This document shows positions 23,922 to 32,745 of a stretch of 64,000 bases of DNA, piece by piece. This DNA comes from Amycolatopsis sp. 2-15 (lineage in GTDB: Bacteria > Actinomycetota > Actinomycetes > Mycobacteriales > Pseudonocardiaceae). Made by a program: the position numbers and the translations under genes. Below the pieces are notes generated by a model that was not told the origin of the DNA, made no database searches, and saw only the letters and a program-made list of their open reading frames with translations. The stretch covers positions 7,596,001 to 7,660,000 of the forward strand of contig NZ_CP127294.1 of NCBI RefSeq assembly GCF_030285625.1, in the 5' to 3' direction. The number at the start of each line of letters is the position of its first letter. Position 1 is the stretch's first letter.

Positions 23922-24839
23922 CTAGGCTTGCCCAGACGCGAACTCCGCCGAGTGCTCATTCCACCAGTGGGCGATGTCGGCCCGCCGGGCGAACCAGGCT
24001 CCACCCTTGGCCTGGGCGTATTCGATGAACTCCCGCAGCGCACCCGTCCGCGCCGCCTGCCCCACGAGCCGGGGGTGCAGGCCGATGGACATCATCTTGG
24101 GCCGGCCCCGCGAGCCTTCGAGCCACAGTTCGTCGAAGCCGCGCTTCAGGTAGTCGAGAAACAGGCTCGGTGAGCGGGTTCCCTGAATATCGTTGTAGGT
24201 CAGCGAGTAAGGGACGACGAGCTGCCGGACTCCCTTCACGTCGACGTAGTAGGGCAGGTCGTCGTTGTAGGCGTCCGAGTCGTAGAGGAATCCGCCGTGC
24301 TCCACGACCAGTTCTCGCGTGTTGATCGAGGGGCCGTAGCGGCAGTACCAGCCGCTGGGCGCTTCGCCCCACGTCTGCTTGAAGGACGCGACGGCTTTCT
24401 TGATCCGGTCCGCCTCTTCCTCGCGCGACAGGCGCCAGTGCTCTTCCCAGCGCCACCCGTGCCCGAGCAGGTCGTGCCCGGCTTCCCGGGCCGCCGTCGC
24501 GACCTCCGGATTGCGTTCGAAGGCCACCGCGCAGCCGAAAAAGGTGGCTTTGACGTCGTACTCGTCGAAGAGGCGAAGCAGTCGCCACACGCCGACCCGG
24601 CTGCCGTACTCGTACATCGATTCCTTGGCCAGATCCCGCAAATCAGCCGGAAACGCGTACTCCACTTCGGCGAGGCTGTCGTTCGCACCGTCGCCCATCT
24701 CGTGGGAGTACTCGGAGCCCTCCTCGTAGTTCACGACGAGATTGACGGCCACCTTGGCGTCGTCCGGCCACCGGACAACCGGAACGTCCTTGCCGTAGCC
24801 GACCAGGTCTCGGCTGAGGTTGCTCGGAAGATCTTGCAT
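23922..24839 (-). CDS. Polysaccharide-deacetylase-fold hydrolase (PuuE allantoinase-like)
   Basis: 305 aa. NodB-fold protein of the PuuE branch, which hydrolyses cyclic amides such as allantoin rather than chitin. Matches: AVNLVVNYEEGSEY in the first strand, SRVGVWRLLRLFDEYDVKATFF, EAGHDLLGHGWRWEEHW, SGWYCRYGPS and SIGLHPRLVGQAART. The tandem GHGWRWEEHW and GLHPR motifs are typical of the PuuE group. No signal peptide. Last gene of a four-gene operon with GntR regulator, cupin and MFS transporter (31 bases after the MFS gene). A ring-opening hydrolase for an imported amide or imide is the most likely role; the substrate is unknown. Confidence 0.82.
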   Translation of the reverse strand: MQDLPSNLSRDLVGYGKDVPVVRWPDDAKVAVNLVVNYEEGSEYSHEMGDGANDSLAEVEYAFPADLRDLAKESMYEYGSRVGVWRLLRLFDEYDVKATFFGCAVAFERNPEVATAAREAGHDLLGHGWRWEEHWRLSREEEADRIKKAVASFKQTWGEAPSGWYCRYGPSINTRELVVEHGGFLYDSDAYNDDLPYYVDVKGVRQLVVPYSLTYNDIQGTRSPSLFLDYLKRGFDELWLEGSRGRPKMMSIGLHPRLVGQAARTGALREFIEYAQAKGGAWFARRADIAHWWNEHSAEFASGQA

Positions 24840-24870
24840 CGAACCAAATCCTCACTCACGAAGTTTTCGT

Positions 24871-26301
24871 TTACTTGCCGGATCCGTGAAGAACCTCGAG
24901 GGGAACCCGATGGGTTTCCGGGACGAACAGCGCCGCCAGCCCCAACCCCAGATACATCACCGCCACGATCGCGAACACCCAGAACTCGCCGACACCCTGC
25001 AGCAGAGAGCTGGCGATCAACGGCAGCAGCGCCCCGCCGACGAATCCGGTGTTGACGACGACAGCCGTGCCGAAACTGCGGACCCGGGTCGGGAAGAGCT
25101 CCGGCGCCCACGTCCAGATGGTGGTGTTGACCAGGAGCACGAAGATCTGGAACACGAACCCCAGGGTCAGGATGAGCCCATCACCTTGAGCGAAAACGGC
25201 GAAGGCGAGCACGGCGACGGCTGCGCACACCGCGCCCACGCAGACCACGGTCCGGCGTGAAATGGCGAACCCGCCGTACGACGCGATCGCGCAGCCGAGG
25301 AGACCGCCCAGGTTCTGCAGCATCGTGAACGTCACGCTGCCCTGCACCGAATAACCTCGGTCGACCAGCATGATGGGCATCAGCAGCACCACACTGAACT
25401 CCGCGCCCCACGCCAGGAAGGCCGCGACCCCCAAGGCGATGGTGCGCCGGCGAAGTGGCTTGGTGAGCACGCTCTTCAACGCCTGAGCCGGAGGCCCGTC
25501 GCCCTGCGCGCTCTCCGAGACGGCAGCGGTCTGGCTGTCGACGTAAGGGCGGACTTCGCCGCTTCGCAGGCGCAGCCGTCCGGTCGCCAGCCGCGTGAGA
25601 GCCTCGTTCGTCTCCTGGATCTTGCCCCGGCTCAAGAGGTAAGCGGGCGTCTCGGGCAGATACCGCCTGAAGAAGAAGATCAAGACAGCCGGAAGGCCCA
25701 GCAGGCCGAAGGCCCACCGCCAGTCGTTGTCGCCCGCGCCGACCGCTGAGGCGATCGGGCCGATCACGAGCAACGTGTAGGCGTAGGCCAGAAACAAGCC
25801 GACGCCCGCGGAGATCGTGTTGAACAGGGACACGAACACGCCCCGGACCTTGGTCGGCGTCAGCTCGGACAGGTAGGTGAGCCCGACGGCGATCTCGCCG
25901 CCGACTCCCAGGCCGGTCACGACCCGGGTGACCCCGAGCACGGTCGAGTTCGGCGCCAGGGCCGACAGCACCGAGCCCAGACAGTAGATTCCCAGGCTCA
26001 CGGCCAGCAGGCTCCTGCGGCCCAGCAGGTCCGCGATCACTCCGCCGGTGATTCCGCCGATCACGATCGCGATGAGACTCACCGTGGAGAGCAACGCCAA
26101 GGCGGAAGCATCGATGCCGAGATCTTTTTGGAGAGAGGGCCCGAGCGCGGAGAGAATGAGCTGCTCGAAAACCTCGAAGAGGCCGCCCAGCACCACCAGA
26201 GTGAGCGCCAGGTAATGGGTTCGGGTGAGCCCCATGTCATCGATGATGTCACCAAGTGACCTGGGTTTTCTGCCCATGGCGGCTTTCGCATCGAATGCCA
26301 T
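24871..26301 (-). CDS. MFS transporter (sugar-porter/AAHS-like)
   Basis: 476 aa with 12 predicted transmembrane segments. The MFS signature between helices 2 and 3 is GVIADLLGRRSLLAVSL; helix 5 has SELTPTKVRGVFVSLFNT, and after helix 6 RRYLPETPAYLLSRGK. The C-terminal half has FPTRVRSFGTAVVVNTGF. The PETPAYL motif and PTKVRG are common in carriers for organic acids, aromatic acids and sugars. Position between a cupin and a ring-opening hydrolase suggests it imports their substrate. Direction and substrate not shown by sequence. Confidence 0.85.
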   Translation of the reverse strand: MAFDAKAAMGRKPRSLGDIIDDMGLTRTHYLALTLVVLGGLFEVFEQLILSALGPSLQKDLGIDASALALLSTVSLIAIVIGGITGGVIADLLGRRSLLAVSLGIYCLGSVLSALAPNSTVLGVTRVVTGLGVGGEIAVGLTYLSELTPTKVRGVFVSLFNTISAGVGLFLAYAYTLLVIGPIASAVGAGDNDWRWAFGLLGLPAVLIFFFRRYLPETPAYLLSRGKIQETNEALTRLATGRLRLRSGEVRPYVDSQTAAVSESAQGDGPPAQALKSVLTKPLRRRTIALGVAAFLAWGAEFSVVLLMPIMLVDRGYSVQGSVTFTMLQNLGGLLGCAIASYGGFAISRRTVVCVGAVCAAVAVLAFAVFAQGDGLILTLGFVFQIFVLLVNTTIWTWAPELFPTRVRSFGTAVVVNTGFVGGALLPLIASSLLQGVGEFWVFAIVAVMYLGLGLAALFVPETHRVPLEVLHGSGK

Positions 26302-26340
26302 GATTCCACTTCCTACGTTCGAGTTTTGTCGATCAGATCC

Positions 26341-26712
26341 TCAAGAAACCCTTTTGGCGCGCGTTGACGGCCGCGAAGGAGAGGGGAAGGAAAACACGGA
26401 AACGAGGTCCTCGCTGCCGGTGTTCTCGAGCGCGTGCCACGAAGCCGCCGGGATGAAGATCGCCTGGCCTCGCTCGAAGTCCAGAACTCCTTGGTCGGTA
26501 TGCAATTGCCCGGTCCCTTGGGCGACGTACATGACCTCGGAAGTGGCGTGCGCGATCGTGTCCGTCCTGGGTGATCCCGCGGGGATCGTCACCACTCCGA
26601 GGCAGTTCTGGATCTCGGGGACGTCGGCCGCACTCAGCAACAGGCCGTCCGCCGGCGGGTTCGCGGGATCGTAGGTGACCTGGACGTACTTTCCCGTGAC
26701 GCTGTCAGTCAT
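26341..26712 (-). CDS. Small cupin-domain protein
   Basis: 123 aa, one cupin barrel. Motif 1 is degenerate (HATSEVMYVAQGTGQLHTDQG) and motif 2 is GQAIFIPAASWHALENTG. The His/Glu metal ligands of motif 1 are partly replaced (HATSEV), while the motif 2 His in SWHALEN is kept. Could be an isomerase, a weak dioxygenase or a ligand-binding protein. Second gene in the GntR-led operon, 21 bases after the regulator. Confidence 0.8.
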   Translation of the reverse strand: MTDSVTGKYVQVTYDPANPPADGLLLSAADVPEIQNCLGVVTIPAGSPRTDTIAHATSEVMYVAQGTGQLHTDQGVLDFERGQAIFIPAASWHALENTGSEDLVSVFSFPSPSRPSTRAKRVS

Positions 26713-26733
26713 TGATTCCTCTTCCGGATTCGG

Positions 26734-27477
26734 TCAGAGACCTGGCCACTCGACCCCCTCGTGCCCGGGGAAGAGCTGTTCCTTGTTCAGCCGCAAGTGA
26801 TCCCTCATGGCATCCTCGGCACCGCGAGGACCAGCACTGCGAATGGCGTCGAGGATGCGCTGGTGATCGTTGACCAGCTTGAGGCGATTTTCGCGGTCCT
26901 GCAGCACGATCTGGTTGATCAGGACCCACAGGGGCTGCCGGTCGATCTCGACCAGCTCCAGCGCGAAGTGGCTGAGGATGTGGTTGGGGCACATCGCGGC
27001 CAAGTCGGCGTGGAACGCCATCGAGTGGTTGACGAAGTCGGGTAGCTGCGCCGGCTCGTCGATCAAGCGGGCGGCCAGGTCGAGCTCGTGCTGCACCTTG
27101 TCCAGGTCGAGATCACCCGGACTCGCCGCGAGGAGGCGGGACAGAGGTGGCTCGACCACCAGCCGAGCGGCGATGACGTGCTCGGGCGTCGAGCCGATCT
27201 CGTTTCCGGAGCGTTTGAACAGCCCCCGGCTCAGGTCGGCCACGTAGGTACCGTCGCCGTGCCGCACCACGATGGCACCGCTCAGCTCCAGCGCGAACAG
27301 CGCCTCACGCACGCTCGCCCTCGACACCTCGAACTTCGCGGCGAGGTCGCGGTCCGACGGAAGTCGGGCCCCGGCAGTCCAGCCCCCCTGCTGTATCTCG
27401 CTCAGCAGCGCCTGAGCCACGCGCAGGTACCGCCGCTGCGGCAAGGAGGTCCGCTCGGACTGGTCTGAAGACTGCAT
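26734..27477 (-). CDS. FadR-type GntR regulator (FCD domain)
   Basis: 247 aa. Winged HTH with LPSDRDLAAKFEVSRASVREALFAL, then wing GAIVVRHGDGTYV; FCD effector domain from about residue 90, with metal-type ligands in NHSMAFHADLAAMC and NDHQRILDAI. First gene of an operon with cupin, MFS and PuuE-like genes, which it presumably controls in response to the pathway's substrate. It differs clearly from the other two FCD regulators in the window. GGTTAGACC at 27485-27493 just before the start may be part of its operator. Confidence 0.9.
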   Translation of the reverse strand: MQSSDQSERTSLPQRRYLRVAQALLSEIQQGGWTAGARLPSDRDLAAKFEVSRASVREALFALELSGAIVVRHGDGTYVADLSRGLFKRSGNEIGSTPEHVIAARLVVEPPLSRLLAASPGDLDLDKVQHELDLAARLIDEPAQLPDFVNHSMAFHADLAAMCPNHILSHFALELVEIDRQPLWVLINQIVLQDRENRLKLVNDHQRILDAIRSAGPRGAEDAMRDHLRLNKEQLFPGHEGVEWPGL

Positions 27478-27730
27478 CAGCAGAGGTTAGACCAGTGCCC
27501 CGGGACGCACAAGGGTCGCCTCAACGGTCCGCCGAGGCCGTGTTCACTACCTTTTACCTGCGAGTATCACGGATGGTAGGCAAGAGAACCCGGACCGGAG
27601 CGGACCCGTGGGCGGGTGCAGGAACCGACGATCGTCCCGAACAGGCGGTGATCGTCCACTGCAGACCCTGAGGAATCACGCCGTGATCCGGCGGAACTCC
27701 CGCCGAGGACAGAGCGCGGCGTAGGTCGCC

Positions 27731-28510
27731 CTACGCGTCCTTGCCCTTCTCCCGCGACGCCTGCACCCGGGCGATCCGCTGGGAGGTCCGGCGGAGGTGC
27801 TTGGCCATGATCTCGCGCGCCTTCTCGGCGTCGCGGGCGGCGATGGCCTCCACGAGCTCGCGGTGCTCACTGGTGCCGCGGTGGCCCATCAGCGGCGCGG
27901 CCACCTGGGCCTCGCGCAGGGACATGAGCAGCGGGCCGTGGAACGAGTGCACCAGCATCTCGATGGCGGCGTTGTGGGTGCATTGCGCCACGCGGACGTG
28001 GAACGCGGCCGACATCTCCATGCTGTACTCGCCGCGCTTGAGCGCCGCCTGGTGCTCGCGGGTCATCTCGCGCAGTTCGTCGACGTCGGTCTCGGTCGCG
28101 CGCTCGATCACGATGTCGACGATGCCGAGCTCCACCACCTGCCGGGCCTCGATGACCTCCGGCGCGGTCATCGGCGAGAGGTTCACGAGGTCGGCCAGGT
28201 TCGCGCCGAGCGTCGTCGACGAGGGGGTCGTGACGAAGGCGCCGCCGCGGGCGCCGACGCGGATCGCGACGAGACCGGCGGCCTCCAGGACGCGCAGGGC
28301 CTCGCGGACGGTGACGCGGCTGACGCCCATCTGCTCGCACAGGGCGCGCTCGCTCGGCAGCCGGTCGCCGGAACGCAGTTTGTCGGCGCGGATGAGCGAG
28401 CGGATCTGCTCGACGATGACCTCCGACATCCGGCTCGACGACACGACGTCGAACAGCCCGCTGTCCGCCCGCGGAGCCGCCGCGGATCCACCCCGCCCTG
28501 CTGGTTCCAT
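27731..28510 (-). CDS. FadR-type GntR regulator (FCD domain), paralogue A
   Basis: 259 aa. HTH: LPSERALCEQMGVSRVTVREALRVLEAAGLVAIR, wing RGGAFVT. FCD domain: EVIEARQVVELGIVDIVIER, with ligand-site His residues in AAFHVRVAQCTHN and GTSEHRELVEAIAARD. It is strikingly similar through its whole length to the regulator at 52348-53082, including the recognition helix SRVTVREALRVLEA and SFHGPLLMSLREA. The two probably read the same DNA sites. Divergent from the aldolase gene, with a 17-bp site at 28612 between them. Confidence 0.92.
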   Translation of the reverse strand: MEPAGRGGSAAAPRADSGLFDVVSSSRMSEVIVEQIRSLIRADKLRSGDRLPSERALCEQMGVSRVTVREALRVLEAAGLVAIRVGARGGAFVTTPSSTTLGANLADLVNLSPMTAPEVIEARQVVELGIVDIVIERATETDVDELREMTREHQAALKRGEYSMEMSAAFHVRVAQCTHNAAIEMLVHSFHGPLLMSLREAQVAAPLMGHRGTSEHRELVEAIAARDAEKAREIMAKHLRRTSQRIARVQASREKGKDA

Positions 28511-28611
28511 GCTCCGATCCTCTCACAGGAACACCGAACCGCCCGCGGTCGCAGCGCCCGCCGAAGGGTTGACCCGCAGCTGGAGAGCGCCTTATGGTCA
28601 TATCGTCGTTC

Positions 28612-28628
28612 GGACTAACCAATAGACC
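28612..28628. promoter_or_regulatory. Island operator site 1 (aldolase promoter)
   Basis: GGACT-aaccaat-AGACC, one of eight 17-bp sites with the form GGWCT-N7-AGWCC. It lies just downstream of a possible promoter (TTGACC at 28569-28574, TATGGT at 28593-28598) and 28 bases before the aldolase GTG. Probable target of the FCD regulators. Confidence 0.6.
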
Positions 28629-28655
28629 AGACCTTCGGAACAGTCAGGAGGCACC

Positions 28656-29362
28656 GTGAGGGAGTCCGTCGCGCTTGCCTGCCGGGTGCTCGCCGCGACC
28701 GGCCTCGTCGAGCACGTGCTCGGCCACATCAGCGTCCGCACATCGCCGGACGAACTGCTGGTGCGCTGCCGCGGCCCCCGGGAGTCCGGCCTCCGGTACA
28801 CGACGGCGGAGGACATCCGGCCGGTGCCGCTGCACGGCACGCCTGAGACCGGCGACTGGAGCGTGCCCAACGAGCTGCCGATCCACACCGAGGTGCTGCG
28901 GCGCCACCCCGAGGCGACAGCCGTGGTCCACGCGCACCCGCCCGCCGTGGTCACCATGGCGCTCGCCGGGCTGCCCTGGCTGCCGCTGTTCGGCGCCTAC
29001 GACATCCCGGCTGCGCGGCTCGCCGCCGACGGAATTCCCGTGTGGCCGCGCTCGGTGCTGGTGAACGACCACGACCTGGCCGGGCAGATGGCCGACGCGA
29101 TGGGCGACCGACCGGTCCTGGTCCTCAGTGGACACGGGCTCGTCAGCGTCGCCGGCGGCGACCCGGAAACGGCGGTGGCCCGGGCCGTGCTGCAGGCCAT
29201 CGCCGTCGACACCCTCGCCCGGCACACCCTCGCCGTCGCCCAGGCCGGGGGAAGCCGGTGGCGATCCCCGACGAGGACCTGGCGCTCCTGCCCGATCTGG
29301 GCGGGGCGTTCAACGTCGCGACCCTGTGGCGGCACGTGGTGCGGCGCACCGAAAACCCCTGA
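28656..29362 (+). pseudogene. Class II aldolase/adducin-family protein with a frameshift
   Basis: About 235 codons. Class II aldolases are Zn enzymes that cleave or form C-C bonds in hydroxy acids or sugar phosphates. Visible: LGHISVRTSPDELLVRCRG, the metal motif AVVHAHPPAVVTMALAG, and LVLSGHGLVSVAGGDPETAV. After VAQAGG the frame breaks in a run of five G (29247-29251): the following bases read KPVAIPDEDLALLPDLGG then NVATLWRHVVRRTENP in another frame, ending at TGA 29360-29362, which is the expected C-terminus. One lost G explains it. Because of this the frame runs on into the cupin gene. GTG start with AGGAGG upstream. The truncation affects only the last 35 residues, so partial function or sequencing error remain possible. 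Confidence 0.8.
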
Positions 29363-29393
29363 AGTCCCCGCGAGTACGACAAGGAGAGCAGCA

Positions 29394-29969
29394 GTGCGTG
29401 ACGAGTACCTGAAAGGTGTCCTGGCCAGCGAGAAGAAGAACCTCGATTCCTCCGAGATCGCGGCCCGCGACGAGTTCAACCGGCAGCACCCGCCCAACAA
29501 GGGCCTGGTCGTGGAGGACGACCTGCGCAAGATGGAGCTGCCGGCCCGGCCGTGGCGCAACAACCGCGGCCACTACTTCGACCTCGCCGACTACGAGGTG
29601 CTGAGCGCACACATCTCGGAGCTCAAGCCCGGCAACAACTCCGTGCGCCACCGCCACACCACCGAGGCCTACCTCTACGTGGTCAAGGGACACGGTTTCT
29701 CGCTCATCAACTACGACGACGAGCCGATCGAGGTCGTCGAATGGCAGGAGGGCACGCTGTTCGCGCCGCCGCGGTGGGCGTGGCACCAGCACTTCAACCT
29801 CGACGGGAACGACACCGCGCGCTACCTCGCGATCCAGGACACGGGACTGCTGCGCACCATGCGCCTGCACAACATCGAGCGCCACGGCGTGCAGCTCTCC
29901 CCCGAGGAGGGCAAGCAGCTCCTCGACGCCGCCGTCGAGTCCGGCACCACGCACGGCGCGCGCAAGTAG
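29394..29969 (+). CDS. Cupin-domain protein (putative metal-dependent dioxygenase)
   Basis: 191 aa. Single cupin: motif 1 VRHRHTTEAYLYVVKGHG with two His and one Glu ligand, motif 2 FAPPRWAWHQHFN with the last His. The N-terminal third (DEYLKGVLASEKKNLDSSEI) is helical. It resembles each half of the bicupin at 47418-48488. GTG at 29394 with AAGGAG at the right distance; the upstream in-frame extension belongs to the frameshifted aldolase. A hairpin follows at 29977. Confidence 0.83.
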   Translation: MRDEYLKGVLASEKKNLDSSEIAARDEFNRQHPPNKGLVVEDDLRKMELPARPWRNNRGHYFDLADYEVLSAHISELKPGNNSVRHRHTTEAYLYVVKGHGFSLINYDDEPIEVVEWQEGTLFAPPRWAWHQHFNLDGNDTARYLAIQDTGLLRTMRLHNIERHGVQLSPEEGKQLLDAAVESGTTHGARK

Positions 29970-29976
29970 CCGGCCC

Positions 29977-30017
29977 CTCGGCCGTGTTCCCGCACTCCAG
30001 GCGGGAGCACGGCCGAG
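29977..30017 (+). terminator. Hairpin terminator after the cupin gene
   Basis: CTCGGCCGTGTTCCCGC pairs with GCGGGAGCACGGCCGAG: about 16 pairs with one mismatch and a short loop. No strong T-tract follows. It may attenuate reading into the methyltransferase gene. Confidence 0.6.
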
Positions 30018-30049
30018 TCACGAACCCATCCGACCTGTGAGGAGTGCCC

Positions 30050-30721
30050 GTGCCCGAAGGAACACCCGTGTCCGAATGGCTCGACCCGACCGTCGCGACG
30101 TCGTGGCTGGAACAGGACAGCCTCGTCGGATTCCTCGTGCTGCCCCGGCGGATCGCCGCCACGCTGGTGGCGGGCGACCGGCCGCGGACGAAACTGGTGG
30201 CCGACATCGGCAGCGGCCCCGGTGACTTCCTGGAGGTCCTGCTCGATCTCTTCCCCGGCGCGCACGGCATCTGGACCGACGTCTCCACCGTGATGGAAGA
30301 CGCCGCCCGCGCGCGGCTCGCCCGGTTCTCCGACCGCGTTTCCTACCGGCTCACCGACATGACGGACCTCGCGCAGCTGCCCGGCGACCTCGACGTGGTG
30401 ATGACGTCGAGGGCCAGCCACCACCTCGACCCGGCGCGGCTGGCGCGCTTCTACAACGAGGCGGCCGAGCACCTGGCGCCCGGCGGCTGGTTGCTCAACC
30501 TCGACCACATCGGGCCTGCCCCGGTGTGGGACGCGCGGCTGCGCGCGGTTCGCAAGCAGCTCATCCCGCCTTCCGACAAAGCCGGTGCCCACAAGCACAA
30601 CGACGCCCTGCCGTCGGTGGCCGACCACCTCGACGGCCTCGCGAAAGCCGGGTTCAGCGACGTCGAAATGCCCTGGCGCGGCCTGTACACCTGCCTGCTG
30701 GCGGCTCGTCGTGACGGCTGA
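30050..30721 (+). CDS. SAM-dependent methyltransferase
   Basis: 223 aa. Rossmann-fold class I methyltransferase: motif I VADIGSGPGDFLEVL, acidic residue after strand 2 in GIWTDVST, motif II LTDMTDLAQLPGDLDVVMTS, then APGGWLLNLDHIG. N-terminal helices contain SWLEQDSLVGFLVLPRR. Substrate unknown; O-methylation of a phenolic intermediate is one possibility. GTG at 30050, with GAGGAG before it. Overlaps the NiCoT gene by 11 bases. Confidence 0.87.
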   Translation: MPEGTPVSEWLDPTVATSWLEQDSLVGFLVLPRRIAATLVAGDRPRTKLVADIGSGPGDFLEVLLDLFPGAHGIWTDVSTVMEDAARARLARFSDRVSYRLTDMTDLAQLPGDLDVVMTSRASHHLDPARLARFYNEAAEHLAPGGWLLNLDHIGPAPVWDARLRAVRKQLIPPSDKAGAHKHNDALPSVADHLDGLAKAGFSDVEMPWRGLYTCLLAARRDG

Positions 30722-31826
30722 CGGATCCCACCGGCTCGCGCGCCTCCGCGTCGCGCTCAGCGGCCGCGAGTGGGCGTCGCTGGGCGGCATGGCCACGGTC
30801 GTCCTGCTGCTGAACCTCGTCGGCTGGGGCGTGCTCGGCCTCGTCGTGGCCCCGGAGCACCACGCGCTGGCCGGCGGCGGGTTCTTCGGCGTCGGGCTGG
30901 GCGTCACGGCGTTCACGCTGGGACTGCGCCACGCGTTCGACGCCGACCACATCGCCGCCATCGACAACACCACCCGCAAGCTGATGGCCGAGGGCGGACG
31001 GCCGCTCTCGGTCGGGTTCTGGTTCTCACTCGGTCATTCGACCGTCGTGTTCGGACTGTGCCTGCTGCTCTCGATCGGCGTGCGCGCGCTCGCCGGATCG
31101 GTCACGGACGACTCGTCGGCGCTGCACCGGGTGACCGGCCTGATCGGCACGTCGGTGTCCGGGGTGTTCCTCTACATCATCGGGATCGTCAACCTGGTGG
31201 TGCTGTTCGGCATCCTGCGGGTGTTCCGCGAGATGCGCCACGGGCGGTTCAGCGAAGCCGAGCTCGAGGAGCACCTGGCGCGGCGCGGAGTGCTGAACCG
31301 CCTGCTGTCCGGCCTGACGAAGGCGGTCCGCAAGCCCTGGCACATCTATCCGGTGGGGGTCCTCTTCGGACTCGGGTTCGACACCGCGACCGAGGTGGGC
31401 CTGCTCGTGCTGGCGGCCGGCGCGGCCACGTTCGCCCTGCCCTGGTACGCAATCCTCGTGCTGCCCGTGCTGTTCGCGGCGGGGATGACGCTGTTCGACA
31501 CCGCCGACGGCTGCTTCATGAACTTCGCCTACGGGTGGGCGTTCGCGAAGCCGGTGCGCAAGGTCTTCTACAACCTCACCGTGACCGCGCTTTCCGTGGC
31601 TGTCGCGCTGGTGATCGGGACGATCGAACTGCTGTCGATCCTCGCCGACCGGCTCGGGATCGTCTCGGGCCCGCTGGCCGCGATCGCCGACCTCGATCTG
31701 AACAACGTCGGCTTCGCGATCGCCGGGCTGTTCGTCGCGACCTGGCTCGTCGCCGTCCTGGTCTGGCGGATCGGCCGGATCGAGGAGAAGTGGTCGGCCC
31801 ACCTCTCCCTCGACCCCGACCGTTAG
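30711..31826 (+). CDS. Nickel/cobalt permease (NiCoT family, HoxN/NixA-like)
   Basis: 371 aa, eight predicted transmembrane segments. The NiCoT signature RHAFDADHIAAIDN is intact in the second segment, with later motifs LGFDTATEVGLL, FSLGHSTVVF and LFAAGMTLFDTADG; all are conserved in carriers of Ni2+ and Co2+. GTG at 30711 inside the end of the methyltransferase gene, so the two are translationally coupled. Its place in the island suggests a Ni- or Co-dependent enzyme nearby, for example one of the cupins. Ends with overlapping stop codons against the convergent dehydrogenase. Confidence 0.93.
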   Translation: MTADGSHRLARLRVALSGREWASLGGMATVVLLLNLVGWGVLGLVVAPEHHALAGGGFFGVGLGVTAFTLGLRHAFDADHIAAIDNTTRKLMAEGGRPLSVGFWFSLGHSTVVFGLCLLLSIGVRALAGSVTDDSSALHRVTGLIGTSVSGVFLYIIGIVNLVVLFGILRVFREMRHGRFSEAELEEHLARRGVLNRLLSGLTKAVRKPWHIYPVGVLFGLGFDTATEVGLLVLAAGAATFALPWYAILVLPVLFAAGMTLFDTADGCFMNFAYGWAFAKPVRKVFYNLTVTALSVAVALVIGTIELLSILADRLGIVSGPLAAIADLDLNNVGFAIAGLFVATWLVAVLVWRIGRIEEKWSAHLSLDPDR

Positions 31827-32650
31827 GCGACCGGCCCGCCGAACAGCTCCGCCACGCCCGCGACGGTGATGCCCTCCATCACCTCGCGGGCGGTGTGCGC
31901 CACCGGCAGGTCCTGGCCCACACCGTCGGCCATGCGGAACGCGTTGGCCAGATCCTTGCGGTACCAGGTGAAGCGCATCAGTTCGAGCTGGGCGAGCGTG
32001 GCGCTCGCGGCCACCCCGTCGAGCAGGGCCCGGCGCAGCTTCGCCGGCTCGACGCCGAGGTCGCGACCGAGCCGCATCGCCTCGACGATCGCCGTGATCT
32101 GGCCCCAGTGGCACAGGTTGTTCACCGTCTTGCCGACCTGGCCGGAGCCCAGCGGACCGAGGTGGTGCACCGCCTTCGTCCACGGCACCAGCGCCGGGCG
32201 CACGCGGTCCAGCACGGCTTCCTCGCCGCCGACCAGCAGGACGACCTCGCCGTTCTCCGCTCCGCGGACGCCACCGGTGAGGGCCGCGTCCAACACCGCC
32301 ACGCCGGTTCCCCCGGCCTCGGCCTCGACGCGGTGGCACGTCTCGGGGGTCACCGAACTGCAGATCAGCAACGCGGATCCGGGCTCGGCCGCGGCCAGCA
32401 CGGCCGCCGACACCTCGAGCACGTCCTCATCGGACGGAACGATCACGAGCACCACGTCGCACCCGCCGAGCTCCGCCGTGGACCCGGCCGCCCGCGCGCC
32501 CGCGCCGACCAGTTCGTCCACTGTGGAGCGATTGCGGTCGAACACCATCGTGTCCCGGCCGGCGCCGACGAGGTGCCGGGCGATCGGCGCGCCCATCGCC
32601 CCCAGCCCCGCCATGCCGACACTTCCGATTCCGTGGTCCGACATCAGCAC
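31823..32650 (-). CDS. NAD(P)-dependent beta-hydroxyacid dehydrogenase (3-hydroxyisobutyrate dehydrogenase family)
   Basis: 275 aa. Oxidises a beta-hydroxy acid to its semialdehyde or ketone, or the reverse. N-terminal Rossmann motif GMAGLGAMGAPIARHLVGAG, then VIVPSDEDV; substrate-binding DAALTGGVRGAENGEV; catalytic lysine in GSGQVGKTVNNLCHWGQ. C-terminal helical domain of normal length. Cannot distinguish 3-hydroxyisobutyrate, tartronate semialdehyde or a pathway intermediate. Convergent with NiCoT; downstream of the bicupin and its terminator. Confidence 0.88.
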   Translation of the reverse strand: MLMSDHGIGSVGMAGLGAMGAPIARHLVGAGRDTMVFDRNRSTVDELVGAGARAAGSTAELGGCDVVLVIVPSDEDVLEVSAAVLAAAEPGSALLICSSVTPETCHRVEAEAGGTGVAVLDAALTGGVRGAENGEVVLLVGGEEAVLDRVRPALVPWTKAVHHLGPLGSGQVGKTVNNLCHWGQITAIVEAMRLGRDLGVEPAKLRRALLDGVAASATLAQLELMRFTWYRKDLANAFRMADGVGQDLPVAHTAREVMEGITVAGVAELFGGPVA

Positions 32651-32693
32651 CTTCCTCCCCGCCGCTGGGCCGCGCCCCCAGGCAGTCGAAACG

Positions 32694-32736
32694 AAAGGGG
32701 CCCGCCTCGCGGTGAATTCACGAGACAGGCCCCTTC
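32694..32736 (-). terminator. Rho-independent-type terminator after the bicupin gene
   Basis: Reading on the minus strand: AGGGGCC...GGCCCCTTT with an inner stem CTCG...CGAG around GAATTC-like bases, followed by TTTCGTTT. Long imperfect hairpin of the expected terminator form, between 32746 and 32650. Confidence 0.65.
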
Positions 32737-32745
32737 GACGGATGA

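Noticed and set aside
28656..29969. A single aldolase-cupin fusion protein
   Set aside because: The cupin has its own ribosome-binding site and GTG at 29394, and the conserved aldolase C-terminus is present in another frame ending at 29362. The fusion is an artefact of a one-base frameshift.
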